From NCBI GenBank assembly GCA_949361645.1, contig OX442428.1, positions 5,494,461 through 5,558,460 on the forward strand: a stretch of 64,000 nt of DNA, given 5' to 3'. The notes under the pieces were generated by a model. It saw only the letters and a list, made by a program, of their open reading frames with translations. It did not search any database and was not told the origin of the DNA. The position numbers and the translations under genes are program-made. Source of the DNA: Spongilla lacustris. Its lineage: Eukaryota; Porifera; Demospongiae; Spongillida; Spongillidae. Shown here one piece after another: positions 12,590 to 24,010 of the stretch (its first letter is position 1; each line of letters opens with the position of its first letter).

Positions 12590-13320
12590 TGAAACAAAAG
12601 GCAACGTGTTACGCGGAACTGAATAACCGGACAACAACGCAGAACTGAGAAATAGGGTGAGGCTCAAACGGGCAAAATTGGAATTGGAAACAAAAAAAGC
12701 TAGTTTAGCTCAGATAATATAATACAAACATGCGTTCTTGGCTAGGTTAACTAATATTTTTAAAAGATAATTAATATTAAACTGCGTGTGAACCTACAAA
12801 ATAACATGTATTGGTGTCAGAGATTGCATGTGACGCGTTTTCAGCGCGCGTAAGCACTCACGGCATGGAAAACAATTAGAGCACTATAAAGAGTACATGA
12901 TGTTGGAACAAGTGTACGAAATTTGAAAAGAAAAGGTTGAACTTGTACCGTTGCGACAATATACTGTTTTGTCTTCATATAGATATACATTTTTAAAGCC
13001 AGAAATTACAATCCTAAAAAACTGGATCTAAAATTACTGCCTATGTACAGCTAACAAGCAATAGTCACACGGAAATGCGTATGCACATGAAGAGGCACAC
13101 CTATGCAATTTTGTTTTGTTTGGCTTACCAGTGTATATGTGTCCCATTTCAGCACAGTCTTGAAGGTGCCTTAGTTCGTTCTTAGCTGTTATTGCATGCA
13201 ACACGCATAATTCATTAATTGGTTTATATGTATTCCACGCCAATTCCTTTTGTTTTTGTTTTCACTATTATAGTGTTTCTAACTTTACACCTCATGTTTA
13301 CAATTGGGATAAAAGCAAGT
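12590..13320. repeat. Partial, diverged copy of the receptor-unit start
   Basis: 12590-12830 matches the junction sequence at 54750-54920 (TTACGCGGAACTG, AATAGGGTGAGGC, AATAACATGT). 12825-13320 matches the unit start at 1-400, 18760-19170 and 55310-55850, more diverged than these are from each other. It is therefore an older or more decayed fourth copy that has lost its receptor. Confidence 0.7.
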
Positions 13321-13379
13321 TACAGAATTTTTGAAAGCCATGCAGGATGCATTAATACTAACACACAGAATAAATATAA

Positions 13380-14000
13380 TCCACATGCAGCCTCCTGGCT
13401 GTCAGTGATCCCTTCGGTTGGTGGACTTGCACCTGGAGCCCAATGAATACCAGGCTGCATTACGATGGTGGCTGGGATTGGACATCTCAGGTGGCCCCAA
13501 AATTGCCCTTGATTCATGCAGTGACCTGTAGACATGGAGGAGATGTGGTCATATGGCACAACCTCCTGAGGGATGCTGTTGCTGACCTCTGCCATAAGTG
13601 TGGGGGTGGAGTAGGGGCATGGGCTTACTGGGGATCATAGCCATACTCGACCAGCCTCATTGTTGGATGGGACAGAGGCAAACCAGCTGCACTGGATATC
13701 ACAGTGACATCACCCCTCACCCCTGCCATCTTGGGAGAATCAAGCCCAAATGATGGGTGCAGCAGCCCTTGCTGCTGAAACTCATAAACAACTTTCTAAT
13801 GGTCCAAAATGCCAGGAGTTGGGGTGGACCTGCATTCCTGTAGGAGACCCAGGAAAATTTTCTAGACTGTCACCCCACCTGGCCATCAGCATGTCTTCCC
13901 ACAAACCTACAGTTTTGGCAGACATTTATAGCAGGCTAAACATCACCCTAGTCAGGTCCAATGCCAGAGCCATCCTGGCAAGGGATCTTCATCCTTCATT
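13380..14000 (+). pseudogene. Retroelement C-terminal fragment (RT/endonuclease family)
   Basis: Shifted frames give the order found in the better copy at 45660-46430: HAASWLSVIPSVGGLAPG, then a QAALRWWLGLDISG block, a C/H-rich CDLxxHGG-like block, a QELGWTCIPVGD block near 13815, and SRLNITLVRSNARAILARD near 13930. Several frame changes and stops show that it is dead. The C/H block and the block after it correspond to the zinc-knuckle and restriction-like endonuclease region of this kind of non-LTR element; that functional reading is inferred. Confidence 0.7.
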
Positions 14001-14265
14001 ATTAATATTTCTGTGTGTACGTGTGTTGTCAGTAGTGATCATGATTAAATACATGTAGATACAAGTGATGATCAAAGCTTGGCAACTCAGTTGGCAGCCC
14101 TGCACCATTCACCATGCAGAGATTTTTAACTCTAAGGATGACAAAAATAGCCTTTTGTGCAGCCATCCTGTGATTAAACAGAGGTTTGTCCTATTCCATA
14201 CTTATCATTTGGGCCAGACTTTTCTTTAGTAAGAAGCTTTATAATTATCAGTATTATGATTATTA

Positions 14266-16860
14266 TTAACGAATACAGTACATAAGATATGCTAACAATA
14301 CACATACATACACAAGGTCTAACCTACAGTTCTCCAAAACACCTGCCGATTCCTTTCCTAAAATGGCTCTGCCCACTGATCTCACAAGAGATAAGTTGAG
14401 ATGGTCATAGATCTCAGTAACCCTTTTGGCTTTAGAGCTAGCCTGGCCTATGGAAGCAATGAGGCTAATCGGTAAAATGCACACTGTGCCTCTTTTGACC
14501 CAGTTACGATATGTTTCCACCTCAAGTGGGATACAAGACCATCCCATCTCCTGGAACTCATGTTTCCTAAGCCCTGTTGCAAAGGCTGCTGCCCTAACTA
14601 CTGCACTAGCTTCGGCTATGGTGGCAGAGGAAAGAATAGATGCAACTCCAACTCTAAATGAGGTTACAGAGAGCCCCCCTAGGTGTCCAGACCCAGCCAC
14701 CACCTAACACCCACCTGACATTCAGCAGGATCCAGGAGCAGGTTCACGCCAGGGGAAAGAACAACAGAAATTCAGGAACCTGCATGCAGTACAGAGGTTT
14801 AGAGGAATTGAGCCTTGTTCGATTGTGATGAAGAGGCCAACAATGTCTGAAAAATGTGTGGATCCAACCTCTTGGATAAAGCTCTTTTGGATGGTGGAGA
14901 AGCTATGGCTACCTCAATTGCTATGGCATCATGTGGAGAAACCTGTGCATTAAATTTGTTAATTGCATGTCGCAGGTGAATGTTTGCATCATTCCCATGA
15001 CTGGAAGAGGCAAGGGAGGAGATAAAAGCAGCACTGGAGTGGAGAGATAAGGAGCATAGGCCAAGCCCACCAAATCTTAGACTAATTTGTGCCTGTTGCC
15101 AGTGTGTCAGGCACATCCACTGCTATGCAGGAAGAAAAACAATGCCTCACCTCCTCATCACAGAACCTCAGGGCATCTGCACAAAGGTTGGAGAGAACAG
15201 CTTGGGCTAAGTGCACTAACTTGCAATAACCACCACACAAACAAAGGATAGAAAATAGGGAGATCTAATGCTTTAAATAAAGCTTTGGAAAGTGTGCATT
15301 TTTCTGCAATTCATCATGAATAAAACAGGAAGTCTCCAATAGGTGTCCCAAGAATTTTTAAATTGGGTGGAAGGGAAAGCTTCGCCATAGAATGAAAGAG
15401 GGTGTTACCAATTGACCCTTTGCATGAAAGATCGGAAGTACGATAAACGTCACGTCTGGAGTAAAAACCACAGCGATTGCCTAGAGAAATTGTGTCACGT
15501 CCGCGGACCTTTGCGTAATAAAATGGCAACGCTCGGAGTCTGCTCAGACATTGATCCTTCGGCCGATCCAGTTCCTGATCAAACTATGCTGCCAACAGTA
15601 AGTTTGACCGAGTCTGACATACCCAGAGCCTTTTTTAAGCCATCCATTTAAAAAGGCTCCGGGTATGTCAGACTCGGTCAAGCTTACTGTTGGCAGCATA
15701 GTTTGACCAGGAACTGGATCGGCCGAAAGATCACTGTCCGAGGGGGAAGGAATGACTACGAGCGTTGCCATTTTATTACGCAAAGGTCCGCGAACGTGAC
15801 ACAATGTCTCTAGGCAACCGCTGTGGCTTTTACTCCGGACGTGACGTTTATCGTACTTCCGATCTTTCATGCAAAGGGTCTATTCTACTGAACACTTCAA
15901 ATTTAGTAATATTGATGTTGGACCTAGCTCCTCAATGAGATGTAGCATATGTACTACAGCTGACCTATCTCCTGCTAGAACGCCATCACCAGGGTACCAT
16001 GCATTAAGGAGGGTGCTATAGCAATCATCATCTGCCTCAAAGCTAGACAAAAGCTTTTTGAGGACTAAAGCAAATAACATTTGGCCCAGGGGGTCCCCTT
16101 GCTGTACACCTGACTGGGAGCTAATCTTGCCCAATGAGTGCCATAATAAGGTTTACGAACCATAGCACCATGATATCCAAGGCAACAATTCAGGGAAAAA
16201 ATGTGCTGCACTCATTAAGAACTTCCTGCTTGGACACCCTATTTAATTAAAGGTATTGGACATGTCCACTTTAAACACCACAAAATCTTCACTCAGCCAG
16301 TTGTCGTCAATGCATTTCCTCAAACCATGCACATTTTTTTCTGCCCATGATTTACAAGCAACCCAAATTGCAATGGTTGAAAGGAATCAGAGATTTTGTT
16401 CTTCAAGGCATAACATATGCACTTTCCTGTCAGCCTGCATAGTGTTTTCTCCTACTGCAATGGGCCTAATATCTGGAGGAGATCCTTCCTTCTACCGCCT
16501 GCCAAGAAAGGTGATACAGATGTAGGGGCCTTTCCCGAGACCAAGATGTTCACAACACCTTTAAGAGAGGCACAGATAGATGTGTGCGGATGAAGAGATG
16601 CTGCATCAATCAAGTGTTGGGCACAGAGCTCTGACTCAGGGACCCGCAGATGTACCCTTGGGAAAGAAATCACAGGATAGGAAGTATGTTTCATGCAATG
16701 CTGAGCGACACAGGTTCAGCAATGATTGTCTGGGGCTACTGGAGGTGGGCAGGATGGGTGCTTCTCATGTAATAAGTGCCAGGTTGTGCCATTGTTTGGG
16801 GCAATACCACTGGATAACAATATTTGGCACGCTTTTACCCATCAGGTCTGAAGGACCCAG
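14266..16860 (-). pseudogene. Non-LTR reverse transcriptase pseudogene, split by a MITE
   Basis: Reading the minus strand: VISFPRVHLRVPESELCAQH near 16680, SGKAPTSVSPFLAGG near 16530, FKVDMSNTFN (RT motif A) near 16265, FFPELLPWISWCYG near 16170, SGVQQGDPLG near 16105, then a YPGDGVLAG block near 16010. In the last the usual Y-x-D-D has lost its first aspartate. The frame continues past a MITE at 15414-15880 into LKILGTPIGD (15340), FGGLGLCSLSLHSSAA (15065), EMGWSCIPLEVETY (14545) and NLSLVRSVGRAILGKES (14385). Stops and frameshifts are numerous. Same family as 44775-46430. Confidence 0.8.
15414..15880. mobile_element. 467-bp foldback MITE inside the RT pseudogene
   Basis: The ends GACCCTTTGCATGAAAGATC and GATCTTTCATGCAAAGGGTC are exact inverse copies. 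Pairing continues almost to the centre near 15645 (AGAGCC TTTTTTAA against TTTAAAAAGGCTC), so nearly the whole element is two arms with a short loop. Open frames on both strands are mirror images and not genes. The flanks (AATT on one side, TATT on the other) give no convincing target duplication. Confidence 0.9.
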
Positions 16861-17299
16861 GTAGTTAATGATTATCAATCAGGGGATATTTTAGACTTTA
16901 ATGGCATTGTTACTGACAGCACAGTTTCTTTTTTTTGCCATTGCCCAGTGGGTTCCAATATCATTCCGGCTTCAACCACATATTAAATACAATGGGTGTG
17001 TATGAAATGTGAGATACATTGTGACACAAGGATGGGAGGATGCATTTAGGGAACACAAACAGCCTCAACCATGCCTCCTCAGTATTATGAAGGATTACAC
17101 ATGGCATTGGCAGGGACGTAGTGCAGGGTAGGAATATTCAACTAACAAACCTGCTCAAAAGTTGGCTATTATCATTCCATAATTGGGAGTTAGAGAAACG
17201 TACAGCAATATTGATCTTTGCATCACACCCCCACTTAATTAATGAAACCCTTCAAGTAGGGAAAAAAGAGATAGCAATACAGTAACGAGGCAAAATGTT

Positions 17300-17450
17300 T
17301 AGAGCCAGGCTGGGTTTGCATCCCTCTGGTGGTAGAGTCCCTAGACTTGCTAGAAGACAGGCTGCAGCCTAAGCCCATCACTATAAGCCACATCTATGGC
17401 AGATTGATCTGAGCCTACTCCATGGCCATTTTGTCTAGTGTTTGTGTTTA
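17300..17450 (+). pseudogene. Short retroelement C-terminal fragment
   Basis: One frame gives LGWVCIPLVVES followed by HIYGRLI, the conserved tail of the same RT/endonuclease family. About 150 bases are preserved and upstream similarity is lost. The stretch 16860-17300 between this and the minus-strand copy holds nothing I recognise. Confidence 0.55.
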
Positions 17451-17524
17451 ACTTTGCTGTTAGTTGTTTGTACTCTTAACATGATTAGATATCAATAATA
17501 ATAATGATGATAATAAAAATGAAA

Positions 17525-17900
17525 CACACTCCTCTGCACCGAACATCTTCAAGTACACACTTCTAGGCACCATCAAGCACACACATCTAGGCCACACTTG
17601 TATACTCTAAACCAAACACCATCAAATACTCTTCTCTATGCCAGTCTTAATGGAACACATACATCTACACCAGACATCTTTTTAAAACACCCTCTACATC
17701 CTCAATTACATCCATTTACACCAGACACCAGTGAACATAAACATCATCAAACACATCTTCAAATACCCATTTACATAACATCATACACTCATATCTACAC
17801 CAGAAACTATCGATCACTTCCCTAGACACCACTAACACTCTCCTCAAAACCAGACATTATAAAACACATCATTTGTACACTGGACACCATCACTCATTAA
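17525..17900. repeat. Degenerate CA-rich tandem sequence
   Basis: Loose repetition of units of about 30 bases built on ACACCA, CATC and CTACACCAGACA. The open frame across it is a by-product of composition. Confidence 0.5.
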
Positions 17901-18599
17901 TATCAGTGGTGTTTTATCATGTCTGCGTAGTGTGGATTGATGTAATATATTGCATGCAGCATGATTTATGTGTCAAGGATGGTGAAAAACATTTCAGTGT
18001 TACCTGGAGGGTTGTGTACAATGCCGATGTTATCAGTTTTTTAGTTTAGTGGAGATATGTGTTTGAAAAGTTCTGGTCTCTGGTGCTCTAGGGTGTGTTT
18101 CAAGGTGTTTGGTATAGAGAGATGCAATTGATGATGACTATTGTAGAGGGGTGATTATTATAGTGTCCTGAGTGGAGAGGTGTGTTAGATACAATTAATG
18201 GTTGTCCTGCTTCTTTTGATACCAGCATGCAAATGAATTGTGAGGCATCGGAAGGTAAGGGTGGCAAGTGCAGAAATTGACTCTGATACATTCTTGTGAG
18301 GCACATGGTGGCACCCAAGCTGCACTGTACATGTGTAAGAAGAGAAACCACAAGTCATGAAATCAAATACAAATAATAATAACTGCACCCGAAGACCCAT
18401 AGCTATCAAAACAGGTCCTATTTTGTGGCCATTGTAGTGGAATTGCATTGCCTAAAGAATTAGCCTGCTATTAGTAGAATTCAGCATGGTAACCTGCGTT
18501 GAATTGGATTATGTTATATAGTCAGTTGCTTTCACCACACGTCTATTGCATTAGTCACACTTTCAATTCAGTTCTTGTTTTCTCTTTTAAATATAGGGG
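17901..18599. other. Unique-looking intergenic DNA
   Basis: No gene, repeat or transposon end recognised. Overlapping minus-strand frames at 18100-18448 are short and compositionally ordinary. Confidence 0.3.
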
Positions 18600-20571
18600 C
18601 TGCTGACCAGAGCTGTCGTCGCCTATCAAGCACTGCTTGAAATTAGACTTCGAAACGTATAAATGTAGCCTATAGCTACTTACTTTGCACAGCTGTACAT
18701 CCGTAGCAACGACCAGACCAAATCAGTAGCTACGTACTGGACTCCTCAGCTCTATGTATACGTCCCGAATCCATATGACGTGCATGTTTTCAAAACGCGT
18801 AAGTGTAGAAAAGTATAACTGATTCTAACCCGTTGCACGGATTAGCAGTTTAGCACTCGATCGGCATGGAAAACATTTAAAGCGCCATAAAGAGATACAT
18901 GATGTTAGTACAAGTGTACGAAAATGAGAATAATTTTTAAAAATTAACATTATCCTAAAATTCATCTCAAAAACTGGGATCTATTACTGCCTATACATGT
19001 ACAGCTAACAAACAATAGTTGCACGGAAATGCATATGGATGCCGTGTACAGCTACCGCTGTCATACATGTATGGAAAGACACACCTTTGCAATTTTGTTT
19101 TGTTTGGCTTACCAGTATATACGTGTCCCATTTCAGCACAGTCTTGAAGGTACCTCAGTTCGTTAGACCATAGATTGAAGAATACCTGGATACGAAACGC
19201 GGAGATAATTAGAAATCATCCGCGTTTCGGCACGTGACACATTTGGTGTTATATATACATGTAGAGATAGCCTACCAATGGCCGAAACTGACTTGCCGTA
19301 ATACGAGCGATACAGGAGACGATTACAGACAGTAAGATACCTGAAACACAGGCCAAAACAGATCTTCTTAACGAGTTGCTTACAACTTCCGATACCGTTG
19401 GTCCGTTGCTTTCAATACATTTTGCTGTGGCCGGGTTACGTTCGGCTATTCTAACTTGTCTACATCACCCAAGAATAAAAGCACATTCAGCTTGAGAGAG
19501 AGAGCTTACAGATGTTTCAAACAGGCACGTTTGATGGAATTGCCGCCTATTTGGAAACGCTTTTTCTGTGTCATTGGTCTGCAGTCGGATCATCAATCGC
19601 ACTTACAAGGCATTTGTTCAATCAGCTACTACACAACTTTAAGTACTATAAGTGCATTCCCTACAACTGATCATAGTAACTGCGTAGATGTGTCTAAGTG
19701 CTATCTCGCTTGCACTGACCGTGCAAGAGATGTACCGAAACATATATCGGTCCAGGGACGATTTAATGAAAATAACCCGCACAACTAGAACTTCTATAAG
19801 ACATTTACATAACGTTGGTCCACCTTTGGCTGTATGCGTTCCACAGAACAACTCTTTCTGAACATTGAAAAACAAATTTGGACTTTGTTGCGTGTGTCTG
19901 ACTCACACACTATGTTCCGAAACACGATGGGTCCGCGACCTGTTCACCAGGCAGTTGTACCCCCATGCTAAAGCCCCTTACAACGGCTATACGTTCGTTC
20001 CACAGAGGGAATAGTATAATGCTTTGTTTTTAGAAATGAATGGTTGGAAGCATCTCTAAGCTGAGATACATGTTCCGAAGAGGCGGAAATGATAGATACG
20101 GTACCTACGTAGAGTGTGCTTAGTGAATTGCATGAACAATAGTTACTAACCTGGAAAGCAATATCAGTGGGAGTACGAAGAATGCCTAATATATCGATTT
20201 TTCTCTTAAACAGCAATGAATGTAGGGGGGAAAGCGTAATCTACAAAAGGGTTAACCGAAACACAGTTCACTTCAAAGGGTCCGCCGCCTACAATTGACA
20301 ATTCAATGGATCACGTGACGCGTTTCGTATCCAGGTATTCTTTAATCTATGGTTAGACGTTGTTCTGAGCTGATATTGAATGTAATACGCTAAATTTATT
20401 CATTAGTTTATATGTTCCCCGCCAATTGACCACTTGTTTACAATTCATGATCAGCAGCGTTCATTTCCTCCTTGTGCTCATCTGGCTTTGGTCTGCATGA
20501 TTCATCTCACCATATGTCACAAGCAGTAGATATTGCTAACAGCTTGGTCTCACAGCAAGATGCAGTCAATG
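18600..20571. repeat. Start of receptor unit 2 (flank), with a MITE
   Basis: It opens with CCAGAGCTGTCGTCGCCTAT, also present at 55137 before unit 3, and follows the order of 55129-55960. It is interrupted by the element at 19168-20352 and then by the TTAA element that begins at 20576. Confidence 0.8.
19168..20352. mobile_element. 1.2-kb TIR element with TTAGA target duplication
   Basis: Left end CCATAGATTGAAGAATACC, right end the inverse GGTATTCTTTAATCTATGG; the inverted match runs on through TGGATACGAAACGCG. TTAGA occurs at 19163-19167 and 20353-20357, and the uninterrupted paralogous site near 55737 reads GTTCGTTAGACGTTG, so the insertion is proven by comparison. The interior repeats a motif of the kind CCGAAACA...GGTCC six or so times. 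A 110-aa frame at 19456-19788 matches no transposase I know, so the element looks non-autonomous. Superfamily unknown. Confidence 0.85.
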
Positions 20572-21189
20572 TTAACCCCCCCCCCCCCCCCCCCCCCCCC
20601 TCCCCCCGACACCTGGCGGTTTGTCGCGGTACCGCGACAATAATGTAGCGGTACCGCGACAAAATTTAGAAACTCAATGTAGTTAAGGCATGGGACACAA
20701 TTTTACGCGCACGCCCCCGTACGTTTCTTGGTAACAACATTGAATTACATCATTCCAGGTTGTTGCAGGCGCGCCGTGCGCGATATACAGATGGAAAACC
20801 ATTTCTCCATTATGATGTACAAGCGATACATTTCTTATAAGCATATATGCGGAGCGGCACTCCGTCTAGTTTCTACAGTGACCGGATTGGTTACGATAAC
20901 TATCGATGCCGCGCCGACCGCGTTTTAAGGTTAGATAGACGGTGATAGACGCCCGCCACCGGGTCTAAATATAAATATTGCTACTTCATTCACACTATCG
21001 TGGTTGCAGACCCTTCTTTCAAGTCAGTGTAAGCACGGTGTTACTATTAACTCTCCAATTTTCTTTTTAAATCAGCAGTACATTAAGCCTTTGTGTAAGT
21101 GAAGCCAGTACAGCCCTGGAGGGTTTGGCCAGTGCGTGAGGTAGAATGGGGTTAGGTACACATTTCCAGCAGAGAACAGTTTCTGAGGG

Positions 21190-24010
21190 TGTGGCCTGTA
21201 CGTGGGTTAACAGTCCTTGTGGGTGTGACCTGTATATGAGGACTTGTATGTGAGGCTGAAAAGGGTTAAGCGCACAGCAGCAGAGCAGAGTCCTTGTGGG
21301 TGTGACCTGTATGTGAGGTAGGAAAGGTTAACCACACAGCGGCAGAGCAGAGTCCTTGTGGGTGTGAGGCAGAAAAGGGTTAAGCGCACTGCAGCAGAGC
21401 AGAGTCCTTGTGAGTGTGACCTGTATGCGAGGCAGAAAAGGGTTAACCGCATTGCGGCAGAGAAGAGTCCTTGTGGGTGTGACCTGTATGTGAGGCAGAA
21501 AAGGGTTAACTGCATTGTGGCAGAGAAGAGTCCTTGTGGGTGTGACCTGTATGTGAGGCAGTGAAGGGTTAACCGCACAGCGGCAGAGCAGAGTCCTTGT
21601 GAGTGTGACCTGTATGTGAGGCAGAAAAGGGTTAACCGCAAAGCGGCAGAGAAGAGTCCTTGTGGGTGTGACCTCTATGTGAGGACCTGTATGTGAGGCA
21701 GTAAAGGGTAAACCGCATTGCGGCAGTGCAGAGTCCTTGTGGGTGTGACCTCTATGTGAGGCAGGAAAGGGTTAAGCGCACTGTGGCAGAGAAGAGTCCT
21801 TGTGGGTGTGACCTGTATGTGAGGACCTGTGTGTGAGGCAGGAAAGGGTTAAGCGCATTGCGGCAGAGCAGAGTCCTTGTGGGTGTGACCTGTATGTGAG
21901 GTAGGAAAGGTTAACCACACAGCGGCAGAGCAGAGTCCTTGTGGGTGTGAGGCAGAAAAGGGTTAAGCGCACTGCAGCAGAGCAGAGTCCTTGTGAGTGT
22001 GACCTGTATGCGAGGCAGAAAAGGGTTAACTGCATTGCGGCAGAGAAGAGTCCTTGTGGGTGTGACCTGTATGTGAGGCAGTGAAGGGTTAACCGCACAG
22101 CGGCAGAGCAGAGTCCTTGTGAGTGTGACCTGTATGTGATGCAGGAAAGGGTTAAGCGCATTGCGGCAGAGCAGAGTCCTTGTGGGTGTGACCTGTATGT
22201 GAGGCAGGAAAGGGTTAGCCGCACAGCGGCAGAGCAGAGTCCTTGTGGGTGTGACCTGTATGTGAGGCAGTGAAGGGTTAACCGCACAGCTACAGAGCAG
22301 AATCCTTGTGGGTGTGACCTGTATGTGAGGCAGTAAAGGGTAAACCGCATTGCGGCAGAGCAGAGTCCTTGTGAGTGTGACCTGTATGTGAGGCAGAAAA
22401 GGGTTAACCGCACAGTGGCAGAGAAGAGTCCTTGTGGTTGTGACCTCTATGTGAGGACCTGTATGTGAGGCAGTAAAGGGTAAACCGCATTGCGGCAGTG
22501 CAGAGTCCTTGTGGGTGTGACCTCTATGTTAGGCAGGAAAGGGTTAAGCGCACTGCGGCAGAGCAGAGTCCTTGTGACCTGTATGTGAGGACCTGTGTGT
22601 GAGGCAGGAAAGGGTTAAGCGCATTGCGGTAGAGCAGAGTCCTTGTGGGTGTGACCTGTATGTGAGGTAGGAAAGGTTAACCACACAGCGGCAGAGCAGA
22701 GTCCTTGTGAGTGTGAGGCAGAAAAGGGTTAAGCGCACTGCAGCAGAGCAGAGTCCTTGTGGGTGTGACCTGTATGTGAGGCAGGAAAGGGTTAGCCGCA
22801 CAGCGGCAGAGCAGAGTCCTTGTGGGTGTGACCTGTATGTGAGGCAGTGAAGGGTTAACCGCACAGCTACAGAGCAGAATCCTTGTGGGTGTGACCTGTA
22901 TGTGAGACCTGTATGTGAGGCAGTAAAGGGTAAACCGCATTGCGGCAGAGCAGAGTCCTTGTGAGTGTGACCTGTATGTGAGGCAGAAAAGGGTTAACCG
23001 CACAGCGGCAGAGAAGAGTCCTTGTGATTGTGACCTCTATGTGAGGACCTGTATGTGAGGCAGTAAAGGGTAAACCGCATTGCGGCAGTGCAGAGTCCTT
23101 GTGGGTGTGACCTCTATGTGAGGCAGGAAAGGGTTAAGCGCACTGCGGCAGAGCAGAGTCCTTGTGGGTGTGACCTGTATGTGAGGACCTGTATGTGAGG
23201 CAGTAAAGGGTTAACCGCACTGCGGCACAGCAGAGTCCTTGTGGGTGTGACCTGTATGTGAGGCAGAAAAGGGTTAAGCACACAGCGGCAGAGAAGAGTC
23301 CTTGTGGGTGTGACCTCTATGTGAGGACCTGTATGTGAGGCAGAAAAGGGTTAAGCGCACTGCGGCAGAGCAGAGTCCTTGTAGGTGTGACCAGTGTGAG
23401 GCAGGAAAGGGTTAAGCACATTGCGGCAGAGCAGAGTCCTTGTGGGTGTGACCTGTATGTGAGGCAGAAAAGGGTTAACCGCACAGCGGCAGAGCAGAGT
23501 CCTTGTGGGTGTGACCTGTATGTGAGGCAGTGAAGGGTTAACCGCACAGCTACAGAGCAGAATCCTTGTGGGTGTGACCTGTATGTGAGGACCTGTATGT
23601 GAGGCAGTAAAGGGTAAACCGCATTGCGGCAGAGCAGAGTCCTTGTGGGTGTGACCTCTATGTGAGGCAGGAAAGGGTTAAGCGCACTGCGGCAGAGCAG
23701 AGTCCTTGCGGGTGTGACCTGTATGTGAGGACCTGTATGTGAGGCAGTAAAGGGTTAACCGCACTGCGGCACAGCAGAGTCCTTGTGGGTGTGACCTGTA
23801 TGTGAGGCAGAAAAGGGTTAAGCACACTGCGGCAGAGCAGAGTCCTTGTGGGTGTGACCTGTATGTGAGGACCTGTATGTGAGGCAGTAAAGGGTTAACC
23901 GCACTGCGGCACAGCAGAGTCCTTGTGGGTGTGACCTGTATGTGAGGCAGAAAAGGGTTAAGCGCACTAAGCAGAGCAGAGTCCTTGTGGGTGTGACTGT
24001 ATGTGAGAGG
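21190..24010. repeat. 63-bp satellite array, about 45 units
   Basis: The unit starts GAGTCCTTGTGGGTGTGACC and goes on through TGTATGTGAGGCAGAAAAGG to GTTAACCGCACAGCGGCAGA. Some units are lengthened by about 15 bp through a duplicated GTATGTGAGGACCT. Because 63 is divisible by three, long open frames appear on the minus strand with a 21-residue period; they are by-products. Degenerate units flank the array at 21100-21190 and 24235-24310. Confidence 0.95.

Noticed and set aside
14426..14707. Plus-strand 93-codon frame
   Set aside because: Antisense shadow of the RT pseudogene, whose minus-strand translation matches the family.
15412..15870. Two similar frames on opposite strands
   Set aside because: They are the two arms of the foldback element at 15414-15880.
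21207..23547. Minus-strand periodic proteins of 21 residues
   Set aside because: A direct consequence of the 63-bp satellite. They are open in part on the other strand too, and interrupted wherever a unit is lengthened.
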